Position numbers and translations under genes: made by a program. The notes below the pieces were generated by a model that did no database searches, was not told the DNA's origin, and saw nothing but the letters and a program-made list of their open reading frames with translations. DNA of 64,000 nt from Xanthomonas arboricola (GTDB lineage Bacteria; Pseudomonadota; Gammaproteobacteria; Xanthomonadales; Xanthomonadaceae): assembly GCF_002940665.1 (NCBI RefSeq), contig NZ_MIGY01000001.1:1426001-1490000 (forward strand). The letters are read 5' to 3'. This document shows, in pieces, positions 30,142 through 39,049 of the stretch (its first letter is position 1; each line of letters opens with the position of its first letter).

Positions 30142-30834
30142 ATGTTCGTCTCTCTGCCCTCCCGCAAGAAACCCACCCCGCGCTGGGCAGTGCCGTTGCT
30201 GTTCGCAACTGTCTGGCTGGCCTATCTGTGGTCGATCAGCCGGCCAGGCGAAGCGCGCAGTACGCTATGGCTGGACTGGGGCGCGCTGTCCAGCGGCGTG
30301 TCCAACCTGGGCGACTGGTGGGCGACGCTGCGCGACGGTAGCGTGCTGCGGCTGTTCACCGCGCTGTTCCTGCATGCCGACTGGTCGCACCTGCTCGGCA
30401 ACCTGGTGTTCCTGCTGATCTTCGGGCTGCCGGCCGAGCGCATTCTCGGGCCGTGGCGCCTGCTGTTGCTGTTCCTGGTCGGCGGCGCGGCCTCCAACCT
30501 GGCGGCGATCTTCGCGATCGGCACGCCGGACCGGGTGATCATCGGTGCCTCGGGCGCGGTGTCGGCATTGATCGGCACCTATCTGGCACTGTTTCCCGGC
30601 GCCAAGCTGGGCGTGGTGCTGCCGCTGGGGGTGTTTCTGGAATTCATCCGGGTGCCGGCGCCGTTGCTGATCGGTGCCTGGGCGCTGCTGCAGGTGGTGT
30701 TCGCCTATATCGGCCCGGCCTTCGGCATGGTGGCGTGGTCGGCGCATATCGCCGGGTTCGTATTCGGCATCGTCTACGGGCTGTACGTGCGCGCGGCGAT
30801 CGCGCGGCGGCTGCGCAAACGCCACGGGTTCTAG
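30142..30834 (+). CDS. Rhomboid-family intramembrane serine protease
   Basis: A 230-residue protein with six membrane helices. The rhomboid dyad is visible: GASG with Ser137 in IIGASGAVSALIG, and AHIAGF with His202. The N-terminal HADWSHLLGN supplies the conserved His and Asn of helix 2. The region up to residue 35 is a short cytoplasmic and first-helix segment. The ATG at 30142 has no clear Shine-Dalgarno, and one at 30130 is in frame. It cleaves membrane proteins; the substrate is unknown. Confidence 0.92.
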   Translation: MFVSLPSRKKPTPRWAVPLLFATVWLAYLWSISRPGEARSTLWLDWGALSSGVSNLGDWWATLRDGSVLRLFTALFLHADWSHLLGNLVFLLIFGLPAERILGPWRLLLLFLVGGAASNLAAIFAIGTPDRVIIGASGAVSALIGTYLALFPGAKLGVVLPLGVFLEFIRVPAPLLIGAWALLQVVFAYIGPAFGMVAWSAHIAGFVFGIVYGLYVRAAIARRLRKRHGF

Positions 30835-30913
30835 CGCGGCGCCAGTCGGGGCAAGGCGCACCGGGCGCTGTGTTGCGCCAGCCGCGCGCTGCGTCGCGGC
30901 ACGGTGGCGCGCC

Positions 30914-30919
30914 TATAAT
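30914..30919 (+). promoter_or_regulatory. Consensus -10 element abutting a start codon (leaderless candidate)
   Basis: TATAAT ends six bases before the ATG at 30926. Transcription normally starts about seven bases after the -10, which would be the A of the start codon. No Shine-Dalgarno is present between them. The -35 is weak. Confidence 0.65.
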
Positions 30920-30925
30920 CGCCGC

Positions 30926-31246
30926 ATGTCCAAGCCCCTGTACAAAGTCACCTTCCTCAATCACGGCAAGGTGTACGAGCTCTACGCCCGCCAGGTCACC
31001 GGCAGCCATCTGTGGGGCTTCAACCAGATCGGCGAGCTGGTGTTCGACGTGCACGACGGGCTGGTTGTCGATCCCACCGAAGAGCGCCTGCGCGAAGAGT
31101 TCGGCAACACCAAGACGCTGCACCTGCCGATGCAGAGCATCGTGCGCATCGAGGAAGTCGAGAAAAAAGGCCAGTCGGTGATCCGCGATGCCACCACCGG
31201 CGACAAGGTGGTCACGCCGTTCCCGCTGCCGACCAAGCCGCGCTGA
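30926..31246 (+). CDS. DUF1820-type small protein
   Basis: A 106-residue soluble protein: MSKPLYKVTFLNHGKVYELY, then GFNQIGELVFD and a C-terminal PFPLPTKPR. It matches the short proteobacterial DUF1820 family, whose function is unknown. The promoter -10 lies six bases before the ATG, suggesting a leaderless mRNA. Its TGA overlaps the ATG of the next gene by one base, so the two are very likely translationally coupled. Confidence 0.82.
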   Translation: MSKPLYKVTFLNHGKVYELYARQVTGSHLWGFNQIGELVFDVHDGLVVDPTEERLREEFGNTKTLHLPMQSIVRIEEVEKKGQSVIRDATTGDKVVTPFPLPTKPR

Positions 31247-32232
31247 TGCGCATCCTGGTGCCCGATGATTATCAGGGCGCCGTGCGTCACCTGCCCTGCC
31301 TGCAGCGCCTGCACGGCCACGATGTGCAGGTGCTGGGCGCGCTGGCCACCGACCCCAACGAATGGGCCGAGCGGCTGGTCGAAGCCGATGCGCTGGTGCT
31401 GATCCGCGAACGCACCCGCGTGGACGCCACGCTGCTGCGGCGATTGCCGCGACTCAGGTTGATCAGCCAGACCGGCCGGGTGGGCGCGCATGTGGATGTG
31501 GCCGCGTGCACCGAGTTCGGGGTGGCGGTGGCCGAAGGCGTCGGTTCGCCGGTGGCGCCAGCCGAACTGACCTGGGCGCTGATCCTGTCGGCCAGCCGGC
31601 GCCTGGGCGAGTACCAGCGCGCGCTGCATCAGGGCCGCTGGCAGGCGCTGGGCGATCCCGGCCTGGGGCGCGCGTTGCACGGGCGCACGCTGGGTATCTG
31701 GAGTTATGGGCGGATCGGCCAGCGCGTGGCCGGCTTCGGGCGTGCGTTCGGCATGCAGGTGCTGGTGTGGGGCGGCGAGGCCTCGTGCGCGCAGGCTGCG
31801 CGCGATGGCTTCGACGTTGCCGCCAGCCGGCAGGACCTGTTCGAACGCAGCGATGTGTTGTCGCTGCATCGGCGCCTGACCGCGCAGACCCGCCACCAGA
31901 TCAGCGCGCAGGATCTGGCGTGGATGCGCCCGGATGCGTTGCTGGTCAACACCAGCCGCGCCGAGCTGATCGCGCCCGGCGCATTGCTGGCCGCGCTGGA
32001 TGCGGGCCGGCCGGCGCAGGCGGCGGTGGATGTATTCGAGCGTGAGCCGGTGCTGGATCCGCGCGACCCGTTGCTGCAGCATCCGCGCGTGCTGGCGACG
32101 CCACATCTGGGCTACGTGGAACGCGACAGCTATGCGCTGTACTTCGAAGCGGCGTTCGACAACGTGCTGGCGTTTGCCGCCGGTACGCCGCGCAACCTGG
32201 TCAATCCCGAGGCGTTGGCGATTGCGCGATAG
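31246..32232 (+). CDS. D-isomer-specific 2-hydroxyacid dehydrogenase
   Basis: NAD-dependent reduction of a 2-keto acid or its reverse. The 328-residue protein has the family catalytic set: Arg238 (NTSRAEL), Glu267 (FEREPV) and His287 (TPHLGY). The nucleotide-binding loop reads LGIWSYGRIGQ, with Ser153 in place of the first Gly of GxGxxG, an unusual change that may alter cofactor binding. A related enzyme such as phosphoglycerate dehydrogenase has the same fold, but the missing regulatory domain argues against SerA itself. ATG overlaps the previous stop (TGATG). Confidence 0.9.
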   Translation: MRILVPDDYQGAVRHLPCLQRLHGHDVQVLGALATDPNEWAERLVEADALVLIRERTRVDATLLRRLPRLRLISQTGRVGAHVDVAACTEFGVAVAEGVGSPVAPAELTWALILSASRRLGEYQRALHQGRWQALGDPGLGRALHGRTLGIWSYGRIGQRVAGFGRAFGMQVLVWGGEASCAQAARDGFDVAASRQDLFERSDVLSLHRRLTAQTRHQISAQDLAWMRPDALLVNTSRAELIAPGALLAALDAGRPAQAAVDVFEREPVLDPRDPLLQHPRVLATPHLGYVERDSYALYFEAAFDNVLAFAAGTPRNLVNPEALAIAR

Positions 32233-32274
32233 CGCGTGTTTGAAGAAGGGGTGATCGTGCGATTGGGGGGGCTT

Positions 32275-32298
32275 GTCGCTACCGGGGTCGCTCCTACG
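32275..32298. repeat. REP-like dispersed element
   Basis: The minus strand reads CGTAGGAGCGACCCCGGTAG CGAC, resembling the GTAGGAGCGxC...GCGAC extragenic repeats seen in Xanthomonas and Stenotrophomonas. It lies between two convergent genes. Confidence 0.5.
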
Positions 32299-32436
32299 AA
32301 CGCCTCATTGGCCAAACCCGCCGGCGCTGTGGTGGCCGGGTGATCCAGGGATGCGTGCAGGTGGCGTGGCAGTGCCGACGCGTCTCGATCGGGCCTGGCG
32401 CGCAGCGGGGGATTCACCCGCTGCGCTGTGGCCGGC

Positions 32437-33942
32437 TTACTTGACCGGTTCGGCCGGCGCAGGCGCGGCCGGTTCCGCCGGCGGCGCAGGCTTGGCCTTC
32501 TCAGCCGGTTCGCTCGGCTTGTCGGCAGGCTTGGGCTTGTCGGTCGCTGCCGGGCGCGCGGCCGGCTTCGGCTCGGCTGCGGTCCTGGCGGCCTTGGCCT
32601 TCTGCGCTGCCTGCGCCTTGGCCTTGAGCGCGGCTTGCGCCTTGGCCGCCGAGCCGGGCTGCTTGAGCTCGGCCAGCGCGGAGGCGATCGGACCATCGCC
32701 CGGCAGGACGTCGCCGGCTGTGTAGCCCTCCTCGCCTTCTGCATCGCCACGCAGATGGCCCGGCAGCGTGGCTTCGCTGAAGTCGGTCAGGCTGGCCGGC
32801 ACGTCGGCGTCGCCCGGTTGCGGTTCCGGGGTGAGCAGCACTTCCGGCACGATGCCGCTGGCCTGGATCGACTTGCCGCTGGGGGTGTAATAGCGCGCGG
32901 TGGTCAGCTTGACCGAGTCGCCGTTGTCCAGCGGCAGCACGGTCTGCACCGAGCCCTTGCCGAAGGTGCGGCTGCCGATGATGCGCGCACGCTGGTTGTC
33001 GCGCAGCGCCCCGGCCAGCACTTCCGAGGCGCTGGCCGAGCCGGCGTCCACCAGCACCACCACCGGTGCGCCGCCGAGCAGATCGCCCGGGGTGGCATCG
33101 AACTTGGCATCGCTGATGGAAATGCGCCCGCGCGTGCTGACGATGTTGCCCTTGTCGAGCAGGTCGTCGGCCACCTGCACCGCCGAGGTCAGCAGGCCGC
33201 CCGGGTTGCTGCGCAGGTCCAGCACCAGCCCGCGCAACTTGCCGCCGGCCTGCAGCTGCTTGAGGTTTTTCTGGAAGTCGGCACCGGTGTCGGCCTGGAA
33301 GGTGCTGATGCGGATGTAGCCATAGCCCGGTTCCAGCAGCCTGCTGCGCACGCTGGCCACGCGGATGGTCTCGCGCTGCAGGGTCACATCGAACGGTTTG
33401 GGCGCCTTGTCGCGCACGATGGTCAGCACGACCTTGCTGCCGGATTCGCCGCGCAGCGGTTCCATCGCCTTGCTGGCGTCGATCGGCTTGCCGTCGATGG
33501 CCACGATGACATCGCCGGCGCGGATGCCGGCGCGCGCGGCCGGGGTGTCGTCGATCGGCGCGATCACCTTGAGCGTGTTGTCCTGCTGCTGCAGCAATTC
33601 CACGCCAATGCCGTCGTAGGCGCCGGTTGCCTGCTCGTCGAAGGCTTCGGCATCTTCCTTGTCGAAGTAAGTGCTGTGCGGGTCCAGATCCGAGAGCAGG
33701 CCGCGCACCGCGGCGTGCATCAGCTTCTTGTCTTCGACCGGATCGACGTAGGCCTGCTTGACCGCGTTGTACACCGCCACGAAACGGCGGATCTCATCCA
33801 GCGGTACCTTGGAGACGGCGGCTTCGTTGGCTTCCGGGTCGTCCGCAGTGGTCTGGGCGGCGGCGGGACTGGCTTTCTGCGCCCAACCGGGTGAGGCGAA
33901 CAACGCCAGCGACAGGGCAACGGACAGGACGGCTACGCGCAT
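32437..33942 (-). CDS. S41 C-terminal processing peptidase (CtpA/Prc type)
   Basis: A periplasmic serine protease that trims protein C-termini. The 501-residue product has a signal peptide (MRVAVLSVALSLALFASPGW, cleavage after AQ), an N-terminal helical domain, a PDZ domain (about 108-190) and the S41 core with the Ser-Lys dyad: Ser304 in GSASASE and Lys329 in FGKGSVQ, 25 residues apart as in Tsp. An Ala/Pro/Lys-rich tail of about 80 residues follows, which is uncommon. The next gene upstream, on the same strand, is envC; the same pairing occurs in many proteobacteria and links it to cell-wall hydrolase control. Confidence 0.95.
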   Translation of the reverse strand: MRVAVLSVALSLALFASPGWAQKASPAAAQTTADDPEANEAAVSKVPLDEIRRFVAVYNAVKQAYVDPVEDKKLMHAAVRGLLSDLDPHSTYFDKEDAEAFDEQATGAYDGIGVELLQQQDNTLKVIAPIDDTPAARAGIRAGDVIVAIDGKPIDASKAMEPLRGESGSKVVLTIVRDKAPKPFDVTLQRETIRVASVRSRLLEPGYGYIRISTFQADTGADFQKNLKQLQAGGKLRGLVLDLRSNPGGLLTSAVQVADDLLDKGNIVSTRGRISISDAKFDATPGDLLGGAPVVVLVDAGSASASEVLAGALRDNQRARIIGSRTFGKGSVQTVLPLDNGDSVKLTTARYYTPSGKSIQASGIVPEVLLTPEPQPGDADVPASLTDFSEATLPGHLRGDAEGEEGYTAGDVLPGDGPIASALAELKQPGSAAKAQAALKAKAQAAQKAKAARTAAEPKPAARPAATDKPKPADKPSEPAEKAKPAPPAEPAAPAPAEPVK

Positions 33943-34083
33943 GAAGCACTCCGACAAAGAGATGAGACGCCCCGCAACGGAGCGATTTGGATTATGCGCG
34001 AAGCCGCGGTAAATCCGCGTTGACTTGGCAAGGCAAGGGATGGAGCCGGTCATGCACCGGCACGCACGCGGCGTGCGCCGCAC

Positions 34084-35382
34084 TCAGCGCCGCTGCAACC
34101 AGCTCGACGGATCCACCGGCTGCCCGTTGCGGCGCAGTTCGAAGTACAGCGCCGGCACACCCTGCCCGCCCGAGCTGCCGACCTTGGCCACCGCTTCGCC
34201 GCGCTTGATCGACGCGCCGGCATCGCGCAACAGCGTGTCGTTGTGCGCGTACAGGCTCATGTAGCCGTTGCCGTGGTCCACGATCAGGATCATGCCGTAG
34301 CCGGTCATCCAGTCGGAGAACACCACCGTGCCGTCGGCCACTGCGGTGACGGTGCTGCCCTTGGGCGCGCCGATCAGCACGCCCTTGCTGGTGTGGCCGT
34401 CCGGCAAGGTGGCGTTGAAGCGCGCTAGCAGGTTGCCCGACACCGGCCAGCTCAGGCCGCCGACCTTGAGTGCCGGCGCGCTGGCGATGACCTTGGGCGG
34501 GGTCTTGCCGGGACGCTCTAGGCGCTCGGTCTTGCCGCGTTTTGCCTGCGCGGCGGCTTCGGCGGCGGCGCGTTTGGCGGCCGCGCGGCGTTCGGCCTCG
34601 GCCTTGGCGGCGGCCGCACGCAGATTGGCGAGCAGCTGCTCCAGCGACCTGGCGTCCTGGCCCAGGGCTTTCTCGCGCTCGGCGCGCTGTTTGTAGCGGT
34701 CGTCCAGCTGCGCAACGGTCGCCGCCTGCTGCGAGCGATCCTTCTGCAGCAACGCGGCCTGCGCCTTCTGCTGCGCACGTGCCGCATCCAGTATCTGGCG
34801 ACGGTTGGCGATGTCCTGCTCCACCTTCGCCAGCGCATCCAGCTGCGTGGCCAGCGCCTGGATGCGTTGCGCGCGCGTGTTCTGCACGTAGCGATGATCG
34901 GCCAGCATGCGCGTGGCATTGCCCACGGTGTCCTGCGACAACAGCACCTTCAACGGCGCGTTGCGGCCGACCTGATCGGCCGCCCGCAACAAGGCGGCCA
35001 GCTGCACGCGCTGGTTCTGCAGGCCGCGCTGTAGCTGCGCACGGTCCTGCTGCAGCGTGCCCAGATGTTGTTCCTGCTCGCGCATCGCCGATTCGGTCTC
35101 GCTCAACGCACGCGAGGTCTTGGCCACCTTCTCATCGGCCTGGCGCAGCTGCTGGGCGGCATTGCCGCGCTTGCCTTCCAGTGCGCGGCGGTCGGCGCTG
35201 ATGGTCTTGAGTTCGTCGCGCAGCTGCTGCAGTTTGCGCTCGGTCTCGCGCTGGCTTTGCGCACCGGCACCGGCGCTGCCCAGCAGCGCGCAGGCCAGCA
35301 CGGTCGCCGCCAGCCACGCGCGGGAGCGGCCGGTGGCGGGGGCAGAGGGCAGGCGCGATCGCGGGGCGGGCGACAGGGGCAA
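34084..35382 (-). CDS. envC: Murein hydrolase activator EnvC
   Basis: EnvC activates amidases that split septal peptidoglycan. The protein has a signal-anchor region (LAATVLACALLGSAGAGAQ), long coiled coils (about residues 40-290) and a C-terminal LytM/M23 domain. The metal-binding residues of active M23 enzymes are missing: the HxGxD position reads SKGVLIG and the final HxH reads LYFEL. That fits a non-catalytic activator. The start is uncertain. TTG at 35382 gives 432 residues with a short basic lead; ATG at 35481 gives a 33-residue extension and overlaps, on the opposite strand, the start of the next gene. Confidence 0.85.
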   Translation of the reverse strand: MPLSPAPRSRLPSAPATGRSRAWLAATVLACALLGSAGAGAQSQRETERKLQQLRDELKTISADRRALEGKRGNAAQQLRQADEKVAKTSRALSETESAMREQEQHLGTLQQDRAQLQRGLQNQRVQLAALLRAADQVGRNAPLKVLLSQDTVGNATRMLADHRYVQNTRAQRIQALATQLDALAKVEQDIANRRQILDAARAQQKAQAALLQKDRSQQAATVAQLDDRYKQRAEREKALGQDARSLEQLLANLRAAAAKAEAERRAAAKRAAAEAAAQAKRGKTERLERPGKTPPKVIASAPALKVGGLSWPVSGNLLARFNATLPDGHTSKGVLIGAPKGSTVTAVADGTVVFSDWMTGYGMILIVDHGNGYMSLYAHNDTLLRDAGASIKRGEAVAKVGSSGGQGVPALYFELRRNGQPVDPSSWLQRR

Positions 35383-35479
35383 CGAAAGGTCCAGTGACTT
35401 CAGGCAGGTGCGCGATTGTAGCCAAGCATGGTGTGATCGCCGCCACGCCCAAGACAGCCGCCGCCGCGCAAGGTTCAGC

Positions 35480-36136
35480 ATGAAGCCCCAGCATCTTCTT
35501 CTGGCACTCTCCCTGGTCTGCGCAAGCGCCTGGGCCGACGAGGACATCAGCAAGGTCAACGGCCGCATCAGCGCCGAGGCCGGCAAGGTCTATGGCGGGC
35601 TGGACACCGTCAACGGCTCCATCGAGGTCGGCGCCGGCGCGCAGACCCGGAAGGTGGAAACGGTCAACGGCAGCATCCAGATCGGCGACAACGCCCGCAC
35701 CGGCGATGTCTCCACGGTCAATGGCGCGATCACGCTGGGCCAGAAGGTGGTGGTGTCCGGCGGGCTGGAGACGGTCAACGGCAGCGTGCTGGTGGAACGC
35801 GGCAGCCGCATCAGCGGCGGCGTGGAAACCGTCAATGGCAGTATCGGCCTGGTGGAAACCGAGCTCGGTAAGGGCATCGAGACCGTCAACGGCGACATTA
35901 CCGTCGGGGTGCGCTCGCATGTGCATGGCGGGATCGAGGTCACCAAGCCGAACTTCAGCTTCTCGTTCAAGCCTGCGCGCAAGCCGCGTGTGGTGATCGG
36001 CCCGGATGCGGTGGTCGAAGGGCCGCTGGAGTTCGAGCGCGAGGTCAGCCTGTACGTGCATCGCACTGCGAAGATCGGTGCCGTCACCGGCGCCACCGCG
36101 CGCAGCTTCGACAGCGACGTGGCGCCCAAGGACTGA
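35480..36136 (+). CDS. Secreted repeat protein with VNGSI-type beta repeats
   Basis: A 218-residue protein with signal peptide MKPQHLLLALSLVCASAWAD. It then shows about seven repeats of roughly 17-20 residues centred on (E/D)TVNGSI, as in GGLDTVNGSIEVG, KVETVNGSIQIG and GGVETVNGSIGLV. This looks like a right-handed beta-helix or bactofilin-like stacked sheet. The C-terminal third (VVIGPDAVVEGPLEFEREV...) resembles a hexapeptide-type end. No enzyme motif is visible; an envelope structural role is inferred. Start ATG at 35480 follows AAGGTTCAGC, and its CATG is shared with a possible start of envC on the other strand. Confidence 0.8.
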   Translation: MKPQHLLLALSLVCASAWADEDISKVNGRISAEAGKVYGGLDTVNGSIEVGAGAQTRKVETVNGSIQIGDNARTGDVSTVNGAITLGQKVVVSGGLETVNGSVLVERGSRISGGVETVNGSIGLVETELGKGIETVNGDITVGVRSHVHGGIEVTKPNFSFSFKPARKPRVVIGPDAVVEGPLEFEREVSLYVHRTAKIGAVTGATARSFDSDVAPKD

Positions 36137-36160
36137 CGCGCTCACCACGGGGCCAGCGCC

Positions 36161-36166
36161 TAGAAT
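36161..36166 (+). promoter_or_regulatory. Candidate -10 for the M28 peptidase gene
   Basis: TAGAAT lies 30 bases before the ATG at 36197, which is preceded by a strong GAGGAG. The -35 region is not clear. Confidence 0.4.
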
Positions 36167-36196
36167 CGGGGGACCTTCGCCGCACGAGGAGTCCCG

Positions 36197-37984
36197 ATGC
36201 CCCGCAAGATCCTGTTGTGCCTGGCCGCCACGCTGGCCCTGGCCGGCTGCAAGCGTGAACCCGCCGATGCGCCGAGCGTGCCCGCCGCGCAGGCGCCGGC
36301 CGACAGTGCGCCGAGCGCGCCGGTCAGTCGCCACGCCTTCTCGCCGGAGCTGACCGGCGGCGACTTCGCCGAGCTGGTCAGGACGCTGGCCTCGGACGAA
36401 TTCGAAGGACGCGGCCCTGGCACGCCGTGCGAAGAGAAGACCGTCACCTATATCCGCGATCAGATGCAGCGCATCGGCCTGCAGCCGGGCAACGGCGACA
36501 GCTGGTTCCAGGACATGCCGATGGTGGAAACCACCGCCGATGCGGCCACCGCGCCGACCCTGCGCAGCGGCGAACAGACCCGCACCCTGGCCTTCGGCAC
36601 CGACATCGTGGTCGGCACCCGCACCGGCCAGGCCGAGGTCAAGCTGGACAACAGCGAGCTGGTGTTCGTCGGCTACGGCGTGGATGCGCCCGAACAACAG
36701 TGGAACGATTACGCCGGCCAGGACTGGAAGGGCAAGACGGTGGTGATGTTCGTCAACGACCCGGGCTTCCACACCGGCGATGCCAAGCTGTTCGACGGCA
36801 AGCGCATGACCTACTACGGGCGCTGGACCTACAAGTTCGAGGAAGCCGCCCGCAAGGGCGCGGCCGCTGCGCTGATCGTGCACGACACCCCGGGTGCCAG
36901 CTATGGCTGGGACGTGGTCAAGAACTCCTGGGCTGGCCTGCAATACGACCTGCCGGCCAAGGACGATCCCGATCCGCGCCTGCCGGTGCAGGGCTGGATC
37001 AGCGCCGAGACCGCCAAGCAGTTGTTCGCCAATGCCGGGCTGGATCTGGCGCAGGCCTACAAGGACGCCAGCAAGCGCGGCTTCAGGCCGGTGCCGCTGC
37101 AGGCCAGCTGGTCGGTGGACCTGAAGAGCACGATCGCGGAGAAATCCTCGCGCAACGTCGTCGGCGTGCTGCCGGGCACCAGCCACGCCGACGAAGCGGT
37201 GTTGTATATGGCGCATTGGGATCACCTGGGCAAGCATCCGGGCGAGAGTGGCGACAACATCTATAACGGCGCGGTGGACAACGCAACCGGCGTGGCCGGC
37301 ATTCTCGAGATCGCCGATGCGTTCGCGCATCAGGATCCCAAGCCGGCGCGTTCGGTCGTGTTCGTGGCGGTGACGCTGGAAGAGTCCGGCCTGCTCGGTT
37401 CCAAGTACTACGTGGCCAACCCGAGCTTTCCGCTGGACAAGATCGCGGCGGTGATCAACCTGGATGCGATGTCGGTGGCCGGGCGCGCACGCGATGTCAC
37501 CGTGGTGGGCATGGGCAGTTCGGAGCTGGAGGACATCCTCAAGCCGATCGCCGCGATGCAGGGCCGCACCCTGCACGCCGAAGCCACGCCGCAAAGCGGC
37601 TCGTATTTCCGCTCGGATCACTTCAACTTCGCCAAGGCCGGCGTGCCGGCGCTGTATGCCGATGGCGGCGAAGACCTGCGCCAGGGCGGTACTGCGGCCG
37701 GGCGCGCGGCCGCCGAAGACTACGGGCGCAATCGCTATCACGCCCCTGGCGACGAGTACGATGCGGCCAGCTGGAAGCTCGACGGCACCATCGAAGACCT
37801 GCAGGCGGTGTATGGCGTGGGCAAGGAGGTGGCCGCCGGGCAGCGCTGGCCCAATTGGTATGCCGGCAACCCGTTCAAGGCGGCGCGCGATCGCATGATG
37901 GCCGGCAAGCCCGCTACGGGCGAGGCGCCCGATACCGGAAAAGACGCCGGCGAAGAGGGCAAAAAGGCAGCACCGACGCGTTGA
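36197..37984 (+). CDS. M28-family zinc aminopeptidase lipoprotein
   Basis: The 595-residue product begins MPRKILLCLAATLALAGC, with Cys18 as the lipidation site. A long N-terminal part includes a PA-type insert (about 170-320). The M28 zinc core shows HWDHLGKH, then GAVDNATGVAG, TLEESGLLGS (general base and metal Glu), INLDAMS and SDHFNFAKAGVPAL. All five metal-ligand positions appear filled, so it should be an active exo-peptidase facing the periplasm. Family substrates are peptides released from proteins. A strong RBS precedes the start. It is terminated by the long hairpin at 38093. Confidence 0.93.
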   Translation: MPRKILLCLAATLALAGCKREPADAPSVPAAQAPADSAPSAPVSRHAFSPELTGGDFAELVRTLASDEFEGRGPGTPCEEKTVTYIRDQMQRIGLQPGNGDSWFQDMPMVETTADAATAPTLRSGEQTRTLAFGTDIVVGTRTGQAEVKLDNSELVFVGYGVDAPEQQWNDYAGQDWKGKTVVMFVNDPGFHTGDAKLFDGKRMTYYGRWTYKFEEAARKGAAAALIVHDTPGASYGWDVVKNSWAGLQYDLPAKDDPDPRLPVQGWISAETAKQLFANAGLDLAQAYKDASKRGFRPVPLQASWSVDLKSTIAEKSSRNVVGVLPGTSHADEAVLYMAHWDHLGKHPGESGDNIYNGAVDNATGVAGILEIADAFAHQDPKPARSVVFVAVTLEESGLLGSKYYVANPSFPLDKIAAVINLDAMSVAGRARDVTVVGMGSSELEDILKPIAAMQGRTLHAEATPQSGSYFRSDHFNFAKAGVPALYADGGEDLRQGGTAAGRAAAEDYGRNRYHAPGDEYDAASWKLDGTIEDLQAVYGVGKEVAAGQRWPNWYAGNPFKAARDRMMAGKPATGEAPDTGKDAGEEGKKAAPTR

Positions 37985-38092
37985 CCGGTGCCGGGACGGC
38001 ACGCGTCATGCAGCCGGTGCATGGCGGGGTGATGCGGTCTGCAAGGGCAGCGGCAATGCGTCGCGCATCGATCAGACGCGTATCGATCAAAA

Positions 38093-38126
38093 ACGCAAAG
38101 GGCCTCCTAGTGGAGGCCCTTTGCGT
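38093..38126. terminator. Long bidirectional hairpin between convergent genes
   Basis: A 15-bp perfect stem (38093-38107 with 38112-38126) with a TAGT loop. It lies between the M28 gene (+) and the PepSY gene (-) and lacks a long T run, so it may also stabilise 3' ends. Confidence 0.75.
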
Positions 38127-38310
38127 CGGGTGCGTCTTGGTCATGACGGTTGCGGACCAGATCACGCTTGTTGCCGATGCAGCACGGTCGCGATAGCGCT
38201 GCGATGAATAGTGCATCGATGCACTACGCGATGCCTTTAGCCGTGCTGCCGGCCACGCGCTGCCATCAAGCCAGCGGCATCATCTACGCCACCGGCTTCG
38301 GGCGTCCCGG

Positions 38311-38757
38311 TCAATCGTTGTCCACGCTGACCACGTGCCCGTCTTCCGGATCGACATGCAGCTCCACCTTCTGCCCGCCACGCTCGGCATCGGCGTTCCA
38401 CAAGCCGTCTTCGAACTTGAGGTCGTGCACGTTGGAATAGCCGCCGGTCGACAGCGCGGCGCGGATATCGGCCTCGCTCAGCTTGGAGGTGGTCTGGTCG
38501 CCATAGACGCGGCCGGTGACCGGATCAATGCGGACGTCCACGTCCTTGCCGTCGCCGCTACGCGCGTCAGCGGTCCACACGCCATGCTCGAACTTGACGT
38601 CGTGCACCTTGGTGTAGCCCTTGCCGGTCAGCATGCTGGTGACCTCGCTGGAGGTCAGTGCCTTGGCCGGCTTGTCGGCGGCCGCTTGCGCAAATGCGCC
38701 CTGCGCCGCCACTGCCAGTGCGCCGATCAGCGCGGTCTTCATCAGTCGATATGCCAT
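38311..38757 (-). CDS. Secreted PepSY-domain protein
   Basis: A 148-residue protein with signal peptide (MAYRLMKTALIGALAVAAQG, AFA-Q) and two PepSY-like repeats: VTSMLTGKGYTKVHDVKFEH and IRAALSTGGYSNVHDLKFED, each followed by W.ADA and a HVDP/RIDP strand. PepSY domains are small periplasmic modules thought to inhibit proteases or bind envelope proteins. AGGAG precedes the ATG at 38757 by six bases. Two protease genes stand close by, but no functional link is shown by sequence. Confidence 0.85.
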   Translation of the reverse strand: MAYRLMKTALIGALAVAAQGAFAQAAADKPAKALTSSEVTSMLTGKGYTKVHDVKFEHGVWTADARSGDGKDVDVRIDPVTGRVYGDQTTSKLSEADIRAALSTGGYSNVHDLKFEDGLWNADAERGGQKVELHVDPEDGHVVSVDND

Positions 38758-38991
38758 GTGATGCTCCTGCAGTGAAGTGCGCCCATGCTGGACGCGGCTT
38801 TATCGCTGTCAGGTGAAAGCCACTTCAAACGCGTTGCGAAAGTTCAGTGAGCTCAAGCTTTGGTGATGATGCGCCCGCGCTGCATGCGGTGGTACGCACG
38901 TTCGTAAGAGGGCGTTGCGCAGTGGCACGCTGCGCTACCGCTACCGCATCATTCGCACTGTCCGACGACATGCGATCCGTGCGAAGGACGC

Positions 38992-39021
38992 AAAAAAAGC
39001 GAGCCGCCTCGCGGCGGCTCG
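38992..39021 (-). terminator. Rho-independent terminator after GH5 gene 1
   Basis: A 9-bp stem (39000-39008 with 39013-39021) and, on the minus strand, a C then T7. It lies 28 bases past the stop of the first glucanase gene. Confidence 0.93.
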
Positions 39022-39049
39022 AGATTGACCTACACCCCTCTTCCTCACC

